Part shown: in pieces, positions 51,203-60,237 of the stretch
How positions within the stretch are numbered: position 1 is the first letter of the stretch
Layout of the letters: each line of letters begins with the position of its first letter
Assembly (NCBI RefSeq): GCF_905201705.1
Contig: NZ_CAJKOX010000020.1
Coordinates: 1-64,000, forward strand
Length of the DNA: 64,000 nt
Direction: 5' to 3'
Source of the DNA: an uncultured Marvinbryantia sp.
Lineage (GTDB): Bacteria; Bacillota; Clostridia; Lachnospirales; Lachnospiraceae
Translations under genes and position numbers: made by a program
Notes under the pieces: model-generated
Told to the model about the DNA's origin: nothing
The model's database searches: none
What the model saw: only the letters and a program-made list of their open reading frames with translations

Positions 51203-52690
51203 ATGAAAAAATTAAGCTATGCAACACTGGAAGAAATGGGTTATGACGGATACCTGCTGAAGGAAGCTCCGGAGAGAGTACTTCAGTTCGGCGAAGGAAA
51301 TTTCCTGCGCGCGTTTGTAGAGTGTTGGATCGATAAGATGAATGAGAAGGCGGGCTTTAACTCTAAGGTGGTTCTGTGCCAGCCGATCGCTCCGGGGCTT
51401 GCAGATATGATCAACGAGCAGGAGGGACTTTACACGCTGATCCTGCGCGGAAATGAAAACGGACAGAAGATCGACGACCGCCGCATCATTTCCTGCGTGA
51501 GCAAATGTCTGAATCCGTACAAAGAATATGATGCAGTGCTTGCCTATGCGGAGAGCGAAGACATCCGTTTTGTAGTCTGCAACACGACCGAGGCAGGCAT
51601 CCAGTACGATCCGTCCTGCCAGTTTACCGACGTTCCGGCAGCAAGCTATCCGGGCAAGCTGACGCAGTGGCTGTACCGCCGCTTCCAGAAGTTCGGACAG
51701 GAAAAAGGCAAAGGCATCATCATCCTTTCCTGCGAGCTGATCGATAACAACGGAAAAGAGCTGGAGAAGTGTGTAAATCTGTATGCGGATCAGTGGGAGC
51801 TTGGCGGGGAATTTAAGAGCTGGCTGAAAGAGGAATGTGTATTCTGCTCCACGCTGGTTGACCGTATCGTTCCGGGCTATCCGAGAGCGGACGCCGCGGC
51901 AATCTGCGAAGAGCTTGGCTACCAGGACAACCTTCTGGATGTCGGCGAGGTGTTTGGCCTCTGGGTAATCGAGGGACCGCAGTGGATGAAGAAGGAGCTT
52001 CCGTTTGAGGAGGCGGGGCTGCCGGTCATCATCTGCGACGACCACAAGCCGTACAAGCAGAGAAAGGTCCGCATCCTGAACGGCGCGCACACCTCCATGG
52101 TGCTTGGCGCTTATCTTGCAGGACAGGATATCGTGCGTGACTGCATGAATGACGAAGTGATCAACGGCTTTATGAACAAGACGATCTACGACGAGATTAT
52201 CCCGACGCTGACGCTGCCGGAGGATGAGCTGAAGGAGTTTGCGGCGTCCGTGACAGACCGTTTCAACAACCCGTTTGTTGACCATGCGCTGATGTCGATC
52301 TCTCTGAACTCCACCTCTAAGTGGAAAGCGCGCGTGATGCCGAGCCTGAAAGGATATGTTGCAAAATTCGGCAGCCTTCCGAAGTGCATCACAGCCTCCT
52401 TTGCGTTCTATATCGCATTCTACCATGGACAGAAGCTGACGGATGAAGGTCTGGTTGGAAGTAGAGAGAAAAATGAATATGTTATCCATGACGACAGAGA
52501 TATTCTGGAATTCTATGCAGCGCACAAGGATGATTCTGCAAAGGAGCTGGCACATGCAGTCTGCACGAACACCGCTTTCTGGGGAGAGGATTTGAGCGAG
52601 ATCGCGGGCTTTGAGGCGGCGGTTGCAGATTATCTGGAGCAGATCGAAAAAGACGGAACCTACGAAGTAATGAAGCGTGTATTGGCGTAG
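51203..52690 (+). CDS. uxaB: Tagaturonate reductase (mannitol dehydrogenase family)
   Basis: A 495-aa NADH-dependent polyol dehydrogenase-family enzyme, whose N-terminal pattern (RVLQFGEGNFLRAFVE near residue 25) and VRILNGAHTSMVLG near residue 290 match tagaturonate reductases. It reduces D-tagaturonate to D-altronate, the substrate of UxaA. Fructuronate reductase (UxuB) is the main alternative. It is 46 bp after uxaA, in the same operon. Confidence 0.88.
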   Translation: MKKLSYATLEEMGYDGYLLKEAPERVLQFGEGNFLRAFVECWIDKMNEKAGFNSKVVLCQPIAPGLADMINEQEGLYTLILRGNENGQKIDDRRIISCVSKCLNPYKEYDAVLAYAESEDIRFVVCNTTEAGIQYDPSCQFTDVPAASYPGKLTQWLYRRFQKFGQEKGKGIIILSCELIDNNGKELEKCVNLYADQWELGGEFKSWLKEECVFCSTLVDRIVPGYPRADAAAICEELGYQDNLLDVGEVFGLWVIEGPQWMKKELPFEEAGLPVIICDDHKPYKQRKVRILNGAHTSMVLGAYLAGQDIVRDCMNDEVINGFMNKTIYDEIIPTLTLPEDELKEFAASVTDRFNNPFVDHALMSISLNSTSKWKARVMPSLKGYVAKFGSLPKCITASFAFYIAFYHGQKLTDEGLVGSREKNEYVIHDDRDILEFYAAHKDDSAKELAHAVCTNTAFWGEDLSEIAGFEAAVADYLEQIEKDGTYEVMKRVLA

Positions 52691-52719
52691 TTTTGGCGCA
52701 AATTATACATAAACTTGTG

Positions 52720-52748
52720 CTGACAGACGCAGAATAATCTGATATAAT
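52720..52748 (+). promoter_or_regulatory. Promoter of kdgA
   Basis: CTGACA (52720-52725), 17-bp spacer, TATAAT (52743-52748). It gives the aldolase its own promoter about 100 bp before its start. Confidence 0.65.
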
Positions 52749-52852
52749 GATGCCAGGGACAAAAAGTCATGTATTTCGCGCTGGCGTGGGGAAGCGTGAC
52801 TTGGAAGTTCAGGGCATCATTTTTAAATGAAAATTACAGGGAGGGAATTATC

Positions 52853-53491
52853 ATGAAATCTATGGAAGAGCAATTCAAAGAGGTTGGCGTTGTGCCGGTA
52901 GTCGTGCTGAATGACGCAAAGGACGCGCTGCCGCTGGCTGAGGCGCTGGTTGAGGGCGGTCTGCCGTGCGCAGAGGTGACCTTCCGCACGGATGCCGCAG
53001 AGGAATCCATCCGTCTGATGGCGGAAAAGTATCCGGACATGCTGGTAGGCGCAGGCACGGTTCTGACGATCGACCAGGTAGACCGTGCAGTGGGAGCTGG
53101 CGCGAAATTTATTGTCAGCCCGGGCTTCGATCCGGAGATCGTTGACTACTGCATCAGCAAGGAAATTCCGGTATTCCCGGGATGCATCACGCCGTCTGAG
53201 GTGGCGCAGGCTGTAAAGCGTGGTCTGAAGGTTGTGAAATTTTTCCCGGCAGAGCAGGCAGGCGGCGTTGCGATGATCAAGGCAATGGCTGCACCGTATA
53301 CGATGGTAAAATTCATGCCGACCGGCGGCATCAGCACAAAGAATCTGCGCAGCTATCTGGAGTGCGACAAGATCCTCTGCTGCGGCGGAAGCTGGATGGT
53401 AAAGGGCGATCTCATCAAAGCCGGTGAGTTCGACAAGATCCGTGAGATGACCAAAGAAGCAGTTGCACTTGCAGCAGAAATCAGAGGTTAA
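52853..53491 (+). CDS. kdgA: 2-keto-3-deoxy-6-phosphogluconate aldolase (KDPG/KHG aldolase)
   Basis: A 212-aa class I aldolase of the Eda family, cleaving KDPG to pyruvate and glyceraldehyde-3-phosphate. Typical motifs: CAEVTFRT (catalytic Glu region, near 40), LVGAGTVLT near 66, PGCITPSE near 110 and VKFFPAE with the Schiff-base lysine near 130. It completes uronate degradation; the KDG kinase that should precede it is not in this window. ATG 52853 follows GGGAGGG; the frame is open further upstream without signals. Confidence 0.93.
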   Translation: MKSMEEQFKEVGVVPVVVLNDAKDALPLAEALVEGGLPCAEVTFRTDAAEESIRLMAEKYPDMLVGAGTVLTIDQVDRAVGAGAKFIVSPGFDPEIVDYCISKEIPVFPGCITPSEVAQAVKRGLKVVKFFPAEQAGGVAMIKAMAAPYTMVKFMPTGGISTKNLRSYLECDKILCCGGSWMVKGDLIKAGEFDKIREMTKEAVALAAEIRG

Positions 53492-53501
53492 TAGATGATT
53501 C

Positions 53502-53548
53502 AAAAATCCCTGCACGGCAGACGCATTGTCTGAAATGCAGGGATTTTT
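53502..53548 (+). terminator. Rho-independent terminator after kdgA
   Basis: AAAAATCCCTGCA (53502-53514) pairs with TGCAGGGATTTTT (53536-53548), a perfect 13-bp stem that also ends in U on both strands and may serve the convergent YczE gene. Confidence 0.85.
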
Positions 53549-53643
53549 ATGTTGCCATGCATCCGAAGGGAGCTGCCGGTGGCAGGTCCTGTAGGTCTTT
53601 AATGTCCACCGGAAAGAGATGCAAAAATCATTCCGGAAATCAC

Positions 53644-54318
53644 TCAGAGCGTCGGAAAGAACCGATGGATAATTGCACGGCTTTTTGGCAGGAAGAACTG
53701 CACGGCGGGACCAATAAAGAGGGCTGCTGCGATAGTTCCAATACCGAATTTTCCTCCCAGCAGGAAGCCGAGCACTACGAAAAACACATCACAGGCAATG
53801 CGGACAAACTGGAACTGAACGTTTGTCTTTTCATTTAGTTTATCTGTCAGTATAATAGCAATCAGATCATTCGGGCCGGTACCACTGTTACTTTCGATAA
53901 CTATGGACATCCCCAGGCTCAGGATGATGCATCCCGCCAGCATAACAAGCAGGCGCAGCCACATCGGGGAAGCAGCGGTGACGCTGCCTTTAAACAGCCA
54001 CAAAAAGAAATCGATAATCCAGCCTCCGCAAAATGCGCAGACAACAGTACCTGGCTTGACATAGCCTTTGGTGGTCAGGAGCATAATAATCATCAGAAGG
54101 ATCAGTGCAATGACGTGTACCGTGCCTATGCTCAGACCGACTGTAAGGGAAATGCCCTGGATCATTACGGTAAAGGTATCCGATCCAAGCTCGGAAAGCA
54201 GGAACAGGCTGACGCCCAGATGGGCAATGGTCAGTCCGATGAAGAGGGTTGCAAGCCCCTGTACCCATTCCTTTGGGCTGCGTTTTCTGGTATCCGATGC
54301 GAATGTCTGTTTACTCAT
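53644..54318 (-). CDS. YczE/YitT-like integral membrane protein
   Basis: A 224-aa membrane protein with five or six helices. The arrangement (GLTIAHLGVSLFLLSELGSD near the N-terminus, GMSIVIESNSGTGPNDLIAI near 138) matches the YczE family, whose function is not established. The region before its stop (53549-53643) holds nothing recognisable beyond the kdgA terminator. It is divergent from the EamA transporter. Confidence 0.75.
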   Translation of the reverse strand: MSKQTFASDTRKRSPKEWVQGLATLFIGLTIAHLGVSLFLLSELGSDTFTVMIQGISLTVGLSIGTVHVIALILLMIIMLLTTKGYVKPGTVVCAFCGGWIIDFFLWLFKGSVTAASPMWLRLLVMLAGCIILSLGMSIVIESNSGTGPNDLIAIILTDKLNEKTNVQFQFVRIACDVFFVVLGFLLGGKFGIGTIAAALFIGPAVQFFLPKSRAIIHRFFPTL

Positions 54319-54468
54319 CTTATTCTTAAATCCCCTTATATATTCTTTTAGTTATGATAGCAAAAACAGGTAGACTTTTCAAGGAATGTCTTATAAAATA
54401 GAGCAGGAAAAACTCCGGATCTGCAAAAGCGGGACGGAGGAGGAAAATGAAGGACAGGATGTGACATT

Positions 54469-55386
54469 ATGAAAAATTTACAAATCAGAAATTCCTTGAT
54501 TCTGCTGCTGACGGCGCTGATCTGGGGCGTGGCGTTTGTGGCGCAGAGCGTTGGCATGGATTATGTGGGACCGTTTACGTTTAATGCGGTGCGCTCTTTG
54601 ATAGGCGGAATTGTGCTGCTGCCCTGCATTGCGCTGCTGAAAAAGATCAATCCGTCGGAAAAGAAACCGGAGGATCCTGCAAGGGCGAAAAGAAATCTGA
54701 TCCTTGGAGGCGTCTGCTGCGGGATAGCCCTGTGTGCGGCAAGCTCTCTGCAGCAGATCGGAATTGCCTATACAACGGTGGGAAAGGCAGGCTTTATCAC
54801 CGCTTTCTATATTGTGATCGTGCCGATCATTGGCATATTTTTCGGGAAAAAATGCGGGATTTCCGTGTGGATCGGTGTGCTGCTCGCGCTTGCAGGTCTG
54901 TATTTTCTGTGTATCAACGAAGAGCTGACGATCAGCAGGGGAGATGTGCTGGTATTTTTCGGCGCGCTGCTGTTTGCCGTACATATTATGGTGATCGACC
55001 ACTTTTCGCCGCTGGTGGATGGGGTTACGATGTCCTGCATCCAGTTTTTTGTCAGCGGCATCATCTGTGCGGTGCCGATGTTTTTGTTTGAAAAGCCGCA
55101 ATTAGGTCAGCTTCTGGCGGCCTGGCAGCCGATCCTCTATGCGGGCGTGCTGTCCTGCGGCGTTGCCTACACCCTGCAGATCATCGGACAAAAAGGGATG
55201 AACCCGACGGTTGCATCCCTTATACTCAGTCTTGAATCGGTGATCTCTGTGCTGGCAGGCATGGTGATCCTGCACCAGAACCTGTCGTCAAGAGAGGTGC
55301 TTGGCTGTGTGCTGATGTTTGCGGCTATTCTGCTTGCGCAGCTTCCGCAGAAGCCGGGGAAAGCAGATACTCCAGAAAACGGATAA
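54469..55386 (+). CDS. EamA/DMT-family transporter
   Basis: A 305-aa protein with ten predicted helices in two EamA repeats (first about 5-140, second about 155-295; WGVAFVAQSVGMDYVGPFTFN and GVAYTLQIIGQKGMNPTVASLI). DMT-superfamily members export metabolites or amino acids; no substrate is indicated here. Its last 62 bases overlap the 3' end of the convergent gene at 55325-56068. Confidence 0.88.
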   Translation: MKNLQIRNSLILLLTALIWGVAFVAQSVGMDYVGPFTFNAVRSLIGGIVLLPCIALLKKINPSEKKPEDPARAKRNLILGGVCCGIALCAASSLQQIGIAYTTVGKAGFITAFYIVIVPIIGIFFGKKCGISVWIGVLLALAGLYFLCINEELTISRGDVLVFFGALLFAVHIMVIDHFSPLVDGVTMSCIQFFVSGIICAVPMFLFEKPQLGQLLAAWQPILYAGVLSCGVAYTLQIIGQKGMNPTVASLILSLESVISVLAGMVILHQNLSSREVLGCVLMFAAILLAQLPQKPGKADTPENG

Positions 55387-56068
55387 CGTTGTCTGTGCGC
55401 TCGGTGTTTGTGAGCACGCAGAGGATTGCTTTTTCGCCCATACCGCCGTATGCCTGGTAGACGGCATTGTCAGAAATGTCGATGCCGTGCGGGGCGGCGG
55501 GAAGGGTATTCAGAACGGTGCCGTCATCATCGGTCTCTATCTCACTGGATTCCATGATCTGATCTGCAAACTGGCCGTACAGATCCGCAGGAAGCAGCTC
55601 GGAGAGGTCGGCGAGATAACCATGTTCGGAATACTCATTAAACTGATCTTCCGGGCAGACCAGAATGTCGACGGCCTGCGCAGCGATCAAGGTAGTGAGC
55701 TTCATCTGATCGCCGTATTCGTCAAGGCTGTAGTTTGAACAGTCGAGCAGCTCATCGTCGCTTGTCAGTTCATAGTATTCGCGCAGAGCGTCGTCCAGCC
55801 CGGTGTTGTCCACCAGCCAAGCCTCATTGATAAAGGCGACGGACAGGATCGTGGTCTGGTGGCGAAAAAACATCGTATACACCAGCGAGGCGACCGCGAT
55901 AACCGCAATGATGACAACGATGACCGTCCGCAGGTAGTAATCTTTGAAATAACCTGCCTTCTGCGAGCGGCTTAAATTGGAAGTATCCTTCTTCTTCAGC
56001 GAATCGTCGCGCTTCTGGTAGAGGAGCGAATCGTCGTCCAGCGCTGTCTTTTTGTCATCAATATTCAT
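55325..56068 (-). CDS. Membrane-anchored protein of unknown function
   Basis: A 247-aa protein with a charged cytoplasmic N-terminus (about 1-45), one helix (about 46-66, TVIVVIIAVIAVASLVYTMF) and an acidic extracytoplasmic domain. The pattern resembles a small membrane-anchored fragment of a solute-binding fold (LIAAQAVDILVCPEDQF...LADLSELLPADL), but no motif settles the function. It is convergent with, and overlaps by 62 bp, the EamA transporter gene. It lies just upstream of the pyrH promoter on the opposite strand. Confidence 0.6.
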   Translation of the reverse strand: MNIDDKKTALDDDSLLYQKRDDSLKKKDTSNLSRSQKAGYFKDYYLRTVIVVIIAVIAVASLVYTMFFRHQTTILSVAFINEAWLVDNTGLDDALREYYELTSDDELLDCSNYSLDEYGDQMKLTTLIAAQAVDILVCPEDQFNEYSEHGYLADLSELLPADLYGQFADQIMESSEIETDDDGTVLNTLPAAPHGIDISDNAVYQAYGGMGEKAILCVLTNTERTDNVIRFLEYLLSPASAEAAQAE

Positions 56069-56148
56069 TTGTGTATCCCTTTCTTTCTGATATCTTTTAA
56101 CAGTTTACCATGGTTTGAAAAAAAAGTGTATTAAATCTTTGTAAAGTA

Positions 56149-56157
56149 TGTTATACT
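56149..56157 (+). promoter_or_regulatory. Extended -10 promoter of the pyrH operon
   Basis: TG-T-TATACT (TATACT at 56152-56157) 58 bp before the pyrH start, with no good -35. It indicates that pyrH and downstream genes have a promoter independent of rpsB-tsf. Confidence 0.55.
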
Positions 56158-56214
56158 GTTGCAAATGGATGGCATACTGCCGTCCGCAAAAGATATTGAA
56201 ACGGAGTGTACAGT

Positions 56215-56910
56215 ATGAAACGTGTATTATTGAAGTTAAGCGGCGAGGCGCTTGCAGGGGAGAAACACACAGGCTTTGACGAGCCGACGGTCGTCGGCGT
56301 GGCGAAGCAGGTAAAACAGCTGGTGGATGCCGGCACAGAGGTGGGCGTCGTGATCGGCGGCGGAAATTTCTGGCGGGGACGTTCCAGTGAGAATATCGAC
56401 CGCACAAAGGCGGACCAGATCGGTATGCTGGCTACGGTCATGAACTGTATCTATGTATCGGAGATTTTTCGTTCTGTCGGCATGAAAACACAGATTTTCA
56501 CACCGTTTGTCTGCGGCGCATTTACGGAGCTGTTTTCCAAGGACAAGGTAAACGAGTGCTTTGAAAAAGGTATGGTGACGTTTTTCGCGGGCGGCACGGG
56601 ACATCCGTATTTCTCGACGGACACGACCACGGTGCTGCGTGCGGTCGAGATCGAGGCGGAGGTCATTCTGCTTGCCAAGTCGATCGACGGCGTTTACGAC
56701 AGCGATCCGAAGTCCAATCCGGATGCGAAAAAATATGATGAGATCACCATTCAGGATGTGATCGACCGGCGCCTTGGAGTGGTAGACCTGGCGGCTTCCA
56801 TTCTCTGCATGGAAAATAAGATGCCGATGCTGGTGTTCGGTCTGAACGAAGAAAACAGCATCGTAAATACCGTGAGCGGTAAGTTCAGCGGCACGAAGGT
56901 GACGGTGTAA
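56215..56910 (+). CDS. pyrH: UMP kinase
   Basis: A 231-aa hexameric UMP kinase of the amino-acid-kinase fold: KRVLLKLSGEALAGEK at the N-terminus, VVIGGGNFWRG near 47 and FFAGGTGHPYFSTDTTTVLRA near 126. It phosphorylates UMP to UDP. ATG 56215 is nine bases after ACGGAG. It heads the pyrH-frr-uppS-cdsA-dxr-rseP series. Confidence 0.97.
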   Translation: MKRVLLKLSGEALAGEKHTGFDEPTVVGVAKQVKQLVDAGTEVGVVIGGGNFWRGRSSENIDRTKADQIGMLATVMNCIYVSEIFRSVGMKTQIFTPFVCGAFTELFSKDKVNECFEKGMVTFFAGGTGHPYFSTDTTTVLRAVEIEAEVILLAKSIDGVYDSDPKSNPDAKKYDEITIQDVIDRRLGVVDLAASILCMENKMPMLVFGLNEENSIVNTVSGKFSGTKVTV

Positions 56911-56955
56911 TATAAACACCGGACATATAAAACAGAAAACCAGGAGGAAGAAATC

Positions 56956-57507
56956 ATGGATGAAAGATTGAAAGTATTTGACGAAAAAATGACAAAGACG
57001 TTTAACAACCTGCTCTCGGAGTTTGGCTCCATCCGCGCAGGCCGTGCGAATCCGCACGTGCTTGACCGCATTATGGTTGACTATTACGGGACCCCGACGC
57101 CGATCCAGCAGGTGGGCAATGTAAATGTACCGGAGCCGCGCATGATCCAGATCCAGCCGTGGGATTCCAGTATGCTGAAAGCGATCACAAAGGCGATCCA
57201 GACCTCAGACCTTGGCATCAACCCGACGAACGACGGCAAGGTGATCCGCCTTGTATTCCCGGAGCTCACTGAGGAGCGCAGAAAGGATCTGGTGAAGGAA
57301 GTCAAGAAAAAAGGCGAGGGCGCAAAGGTTGCGGTCCGCAATATCCGCCGCGATGCAAACGATGCCTTCAAGAAGCTGAAGGGCACGGAAGTATCAGAGG
57401 ATACGATCAAGGAGCTGGAGACTGCTGCGCAGAAGCTCACCGACAAATACATCAAGGATATTGACGCTGCGGTAGAGGAAAAATCGAAAGAGATCATGAC
57501 GGTATAG
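56956..57507 (+). CDS. frr: Ribosome recycling factor
   Basis: A 183-aa factor that, with EF-G, splits post-termination ribosomes. SIRAGRANPHVLDRI near 24 and the IRLVFPELTEERRKDLVK segment near 95 are diagnostic, and length is exact for the family. SD AGGAGG precedes the start. It is cotranscribed with pyrH and uppS. Confidence 0.97.
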   Translation: MDERLKVFDEKMTKTFNNLLSEFGSIRAGRANPHVLDRIMVDYYGTPTPIQQVGNVNVPEPRMIQIQPWDSSMLKAITKAIQTSDLGINPTNDGKVIRLVFPELTEERRKDLVKEVKKKGEGAKVAVRNIRRDANDAFKKLKGTEVSEDTIKELETAAQKLTDKYIKDIDAAVEEKSKEIMTV

Positions 57508-57511
57508 GGCG

Positions 57512-58234
57512 ATGGAAAGAAGCGAGCTTACGATCCCGCGTCACGTTGCGATCATTCTGGATGGCAACGGGCGGTGGGCAAAAAGCAAGGGAATGCCGCG
57601 CAATTACGGACACTCCAGGGGTGCGAAGAATCTGGAGGTCATCTGTGAGGATGCCTGGAACATTGGCATTAAGTATCTCACGGTCTACCTGTTTTCCACG
57701 GAAAACTGGAAGCGTTCCAAAGACGAGGTGGACGGTCTGATGCGGCTGTTCCGCAGCTATACGAAAACCTGTATCAAAACTGCGCAGAAAAATAATATGA
57801 AGGTACGTGTGCTTGGCGACCCGACGGCGCTTGCCGAGGATCTGCAGGAGAGCCTGCGCAATCTTGTGGAAAGCTCGAAGAACAACACAGGGCTTAATTT
57901 CCAGATTGCGATTAATTACGGAAGCAGGGATGAGATCGTGCGCGCGATCCGCAGAGTATCCGCGGACTGCGTGGACGGAAAGCTAAAGCCGGAGGATATC
58001 ACGGAGGAGCTGTTTTCCGGGTATCTCGATACCCGCAATGTGCCGGATCCCGACCTTCTCATCCGCACCAGCGGCGAGCTGCGCCTGTCAAACTATCTGA
58101 TGTGGCAGCTTGCATACAGTGAGTTTTATTTTACCGATATTCCATGGCCGGCGTTTACGAAGGAAAACCTCTGGCAGGCGATCGAAAAATACAACCAAAG
58201 GGAACGGCGCTACGGCGGCGTCCTGGACAAGTGA
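57512..58234 (+). CDS. uppS: Isoprenyl transferase (undecaprenyl diphosphate synthase)
   Basis: A 240-aa cis-prenyltransferase: HVAIILDGNGRWAKSKGMPR near 9-28, with the catalytic Asp, and DLLIRTSGELRLSNYLMWQ near 190. It makes the C55 lipid carrier of peptidoglycan and other glycans, and thus also serves the GtrB-like glycosyltransferase at 2353. It starts 4 bp after the frr stop. Confidence 0.96.
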   Translation: MERSELTIPRHVAIILDGNGRWAKSKGMPRNYGHSRGAKNLEVICEDAWNIGIKYLTVYLFSTENWKRSKDEVDGLMRLFRSYTKTCIKTAQKNNMKVRVLGDPTALAEDLQESLRNLVESSKNNTGLNFQIAINYGSRDEIVRAIRRVSADCVDGKLKPEDITEELFSGYLDTRNVPDPDLLIRTSGELRLSNYLMWQLAYSEFYFTDIPWPAFTKENLWQAIEKYNQRERRYGGVLDK

Positions 58235-58251
58235 TAAAAGAGGGAATGATC

Positions 58252-59058
58252 ATGTTTGCAGTTAGATTAAGAAGCAGTATCATTATTATGGCAGTTGCAC
58301 TGCTCACGATTATCCCCGGGGGCTACGTTTTGTGGGGGACAGCGCTGGCTGTCTCCCTCATTGGACTCGGGGAGCTGTACCGTGCGGTCGGCGTGTGGAA
58401 AAAAGACAGCAAAGGGCTTGCGATAACAGGCTTTGTTGCGGCGGCGCTTTACTATGTGCTGCTGCTTCTGGGACTGGAGGAGTACAGTACCATTTATCTG
58501 GTATTTGCGATGGCGGCGGTGCTTGCCGTCTATGTGTTCGCTTTCCCGAAGTACCGGTCGGAGCAGGTGATGGCGTCGTTTTTCGGCATCGTTTATGTGT
58601 GTGTGATGCTTTCCTATATTTATCTCACAAGAACGATGCAGGACGGAGCCTTTCTTGTGTGGCTGATCTTCATCTGCTCGTGGGGCTGTGATACCTGCGC
58701 ATACTGTGTGGGGATCCTGATCGGAAAGCATAAAATGTCGCCGATCCTCAGTCCGAAGAAATCAATCGAGGGCGCTGTCGGCGGCGTGCTTGGCGCAGCG
58801 CTCCTTGGCGCGATTTATGCGGCGATCGTCGGCGCGCATCTGGAGGCGGAAAATCCGGTGATCTCTTACGCGGTAATCTGCGCGGCAGGTGCGCTGATCT
58901 CCATGGTCGGTGATCTGGCGGCTTCCGCTATCAAACGAAATCATGAAATTAAGGATTACGGGACGCTGATCCCGGGACACGGCGGGATTCTCGACCGCTT
59001 CGACAGCGTGATCTTTACCGCGCCGATCATTTACTTTTTGTCGAATCTGATGATCTGA
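58252..59058 (+). CDS. cdsA: Phosphatidate cytidylyltransferase
   Basis: A 268-aa membrane enzyme making CDP-diacylglycerol. About seven helices and the C-terminal signature SAIKRNHEIKDYGTLIPGHG, followed by GILDRFDS, identify it. ATG 58252 follows GAGGGA; ATG 58246 is an alternative. It lies 17 bp after uppS. Confidence 0.95.
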   Translation: MFAVRLRSSIIIMAVALLTIIPGGYVLWGTALAVSLIGLGELYRAVGVWKKDSKGLAITGFVAAALYYVLLLLGLEEYSTIYLVFAMAAVLAVYVFAFPKYRSEQVMASFFGIVYVCVMLSYIYLTRTMQDGAFLVWLIFICSWGCDTCAYCVGILIGKHKMSPILSPKKSIEGAVGGVLGAALLGAIYAAIVGAHLEAENPVISYAVICAAGALISMVGDLAASAIKRNHEIKDYGTLIPGHGGILDRFDSVIFTAPIIYFLSNLMI

Positions 59059-59093
59059 GCCAGGGAACCAATGGACATGAGAAAGGAAAATTT

Positions 59094-60236
59094 ATGAAAA
59101 CAATTGCAGTTCTGGGAGCTACCGGTTCCATCGGCACACAGACGCTGGAGGTAGCGAGAGCAAATAAGGATATAAAAATTGCCGCGCTGTCAGCGGGGCG
59201 CAACATAAAGCTTCTGGAGGCGCAGATCCGCGAATTTCAGCCGCGGCTTGCAGCGGTCTGGGAGGAAAAGGACGCGCAGGCGCTGCGGACGGCGGTGCGT
59301 GATCTGGATGTGAAGATCGTTTCCGGGATGGACGGACTTTTAGAGGTCTGCACGCTGCCGGAGGTGGAGATTGTTGTGACAGCGATCGTCGGTATGATCG
59401 GTATCCGCCCGACCATTGCGGCAATCAGGGCAGGCAAGGATATTGCGCTTGCAAACAAAGAAACGCTGGTGACAGCCGGACATCTCATCATGCCGCTGGC
59501 CAGGCAGTGCGGCGTAAGGATCCTGCCGGTTGACAGCGAGCACAGCGCGATCTTCCAGTCCCTAAACGGAGAAAATCCGCAGCAGATCCACAAGCTGCTG
59601 ATCACGGCGTCCGGCGGACCGTTCCGCGGACGCAAAAAAGAAGAGCTGAAAAATGTCCGGGTAGAGGACGCCCTGAAGCATCCTAACTGGAGCATGGGGC
59701 AGAAGATCACCATTGATTCCGCCACGCTGGTCAATAAGGGACTTGAGGTGATGGAGGCAAGGTGGCTCTTTGGCATGGATCTCGATCAGATCCAGGTTGT
59801 AGTACAACCACAGAGCGTCATACACTCTATGGTAGAGTTTGTGGACGGTGCGATCATCGCGCAGCTCGGCACGCCGGACATGAAGCTGCCGATTCAGTAC
59901 GCGCTTTATTACCCGGAGCGCAGATTTCTATCGGGCGACCGGCTTGATTTTGCGCGTCTCGCGCAGATCACTTTTGAGGAGCCGGACACGGATACCTTCC
60001 TGGGGCTTCCGCTGGCATACCGCGCAGCGCGGGCAGGCGGTTCCATGCCGACGGTATTTAACGCGGCGAATGAAAAGGCGGTCAGCAAGTTTTTGCACCG
60101 CGAGATCGGCTTTACCGATATTTATGAGATCATCACAGAATGTATGGAGGCACACCAGATACGGCAGAATCCTTCCGTGGAGGAGATTCTGGAAGCGGAA
60201 CAGGCAACTTACGAGATGATTGAAAGCAGGTGGTAG
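59094..60236 (+). CDS. dxr: 1-deoxy-D-xylulose 5-phosphate reductoisomerase
   Basis: A 380-aa enzyme of the MEP isoprenoid pathway. The NADPH-binding LGATGSIGTQTLEV is at the N-terminus, ALANKETLV near 119, the LPVDSEHSAIFQ metal/substrate site near 144 and GGPFRGRKK near 180. It supplies isoprenoid precursors used by UppS. It precedes rseP. Confidence 0.96.
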   Translation: MKTIAVLGATGSIGTQTLEVARANKDIKIAALSAGRNIKLLEAQIREFQPRLAAVWEEKDAQALRTAVRDLDVKIVSGMDGLLEVCTLPEVEIVVTAIVGMIGIRPTIAAIRAGKDIALANKETLVTAGHLIMPLARQCGVRILPVDSEHSAIFQSLNGENPQQIHKLLITASGGPFRGRKKEELKNVRVEDALKHPNWSMGQKITIDSATLVNKGLEVMEARWLFGMDLDQIQVVVQPQSVIHSMVEFVDGAIIAQLGTPDMKLPIQYALYYPERRFLSGDRLDFARLAQITFEEPDTDTFLGLPLAYRAARAGGSMPTVFNAANEKAVSKFLHREIGFTDIYEIITECMEAHQIRQNPSVEEILEAEQATYEMIESRW

Positions 60237-60237
60237 T

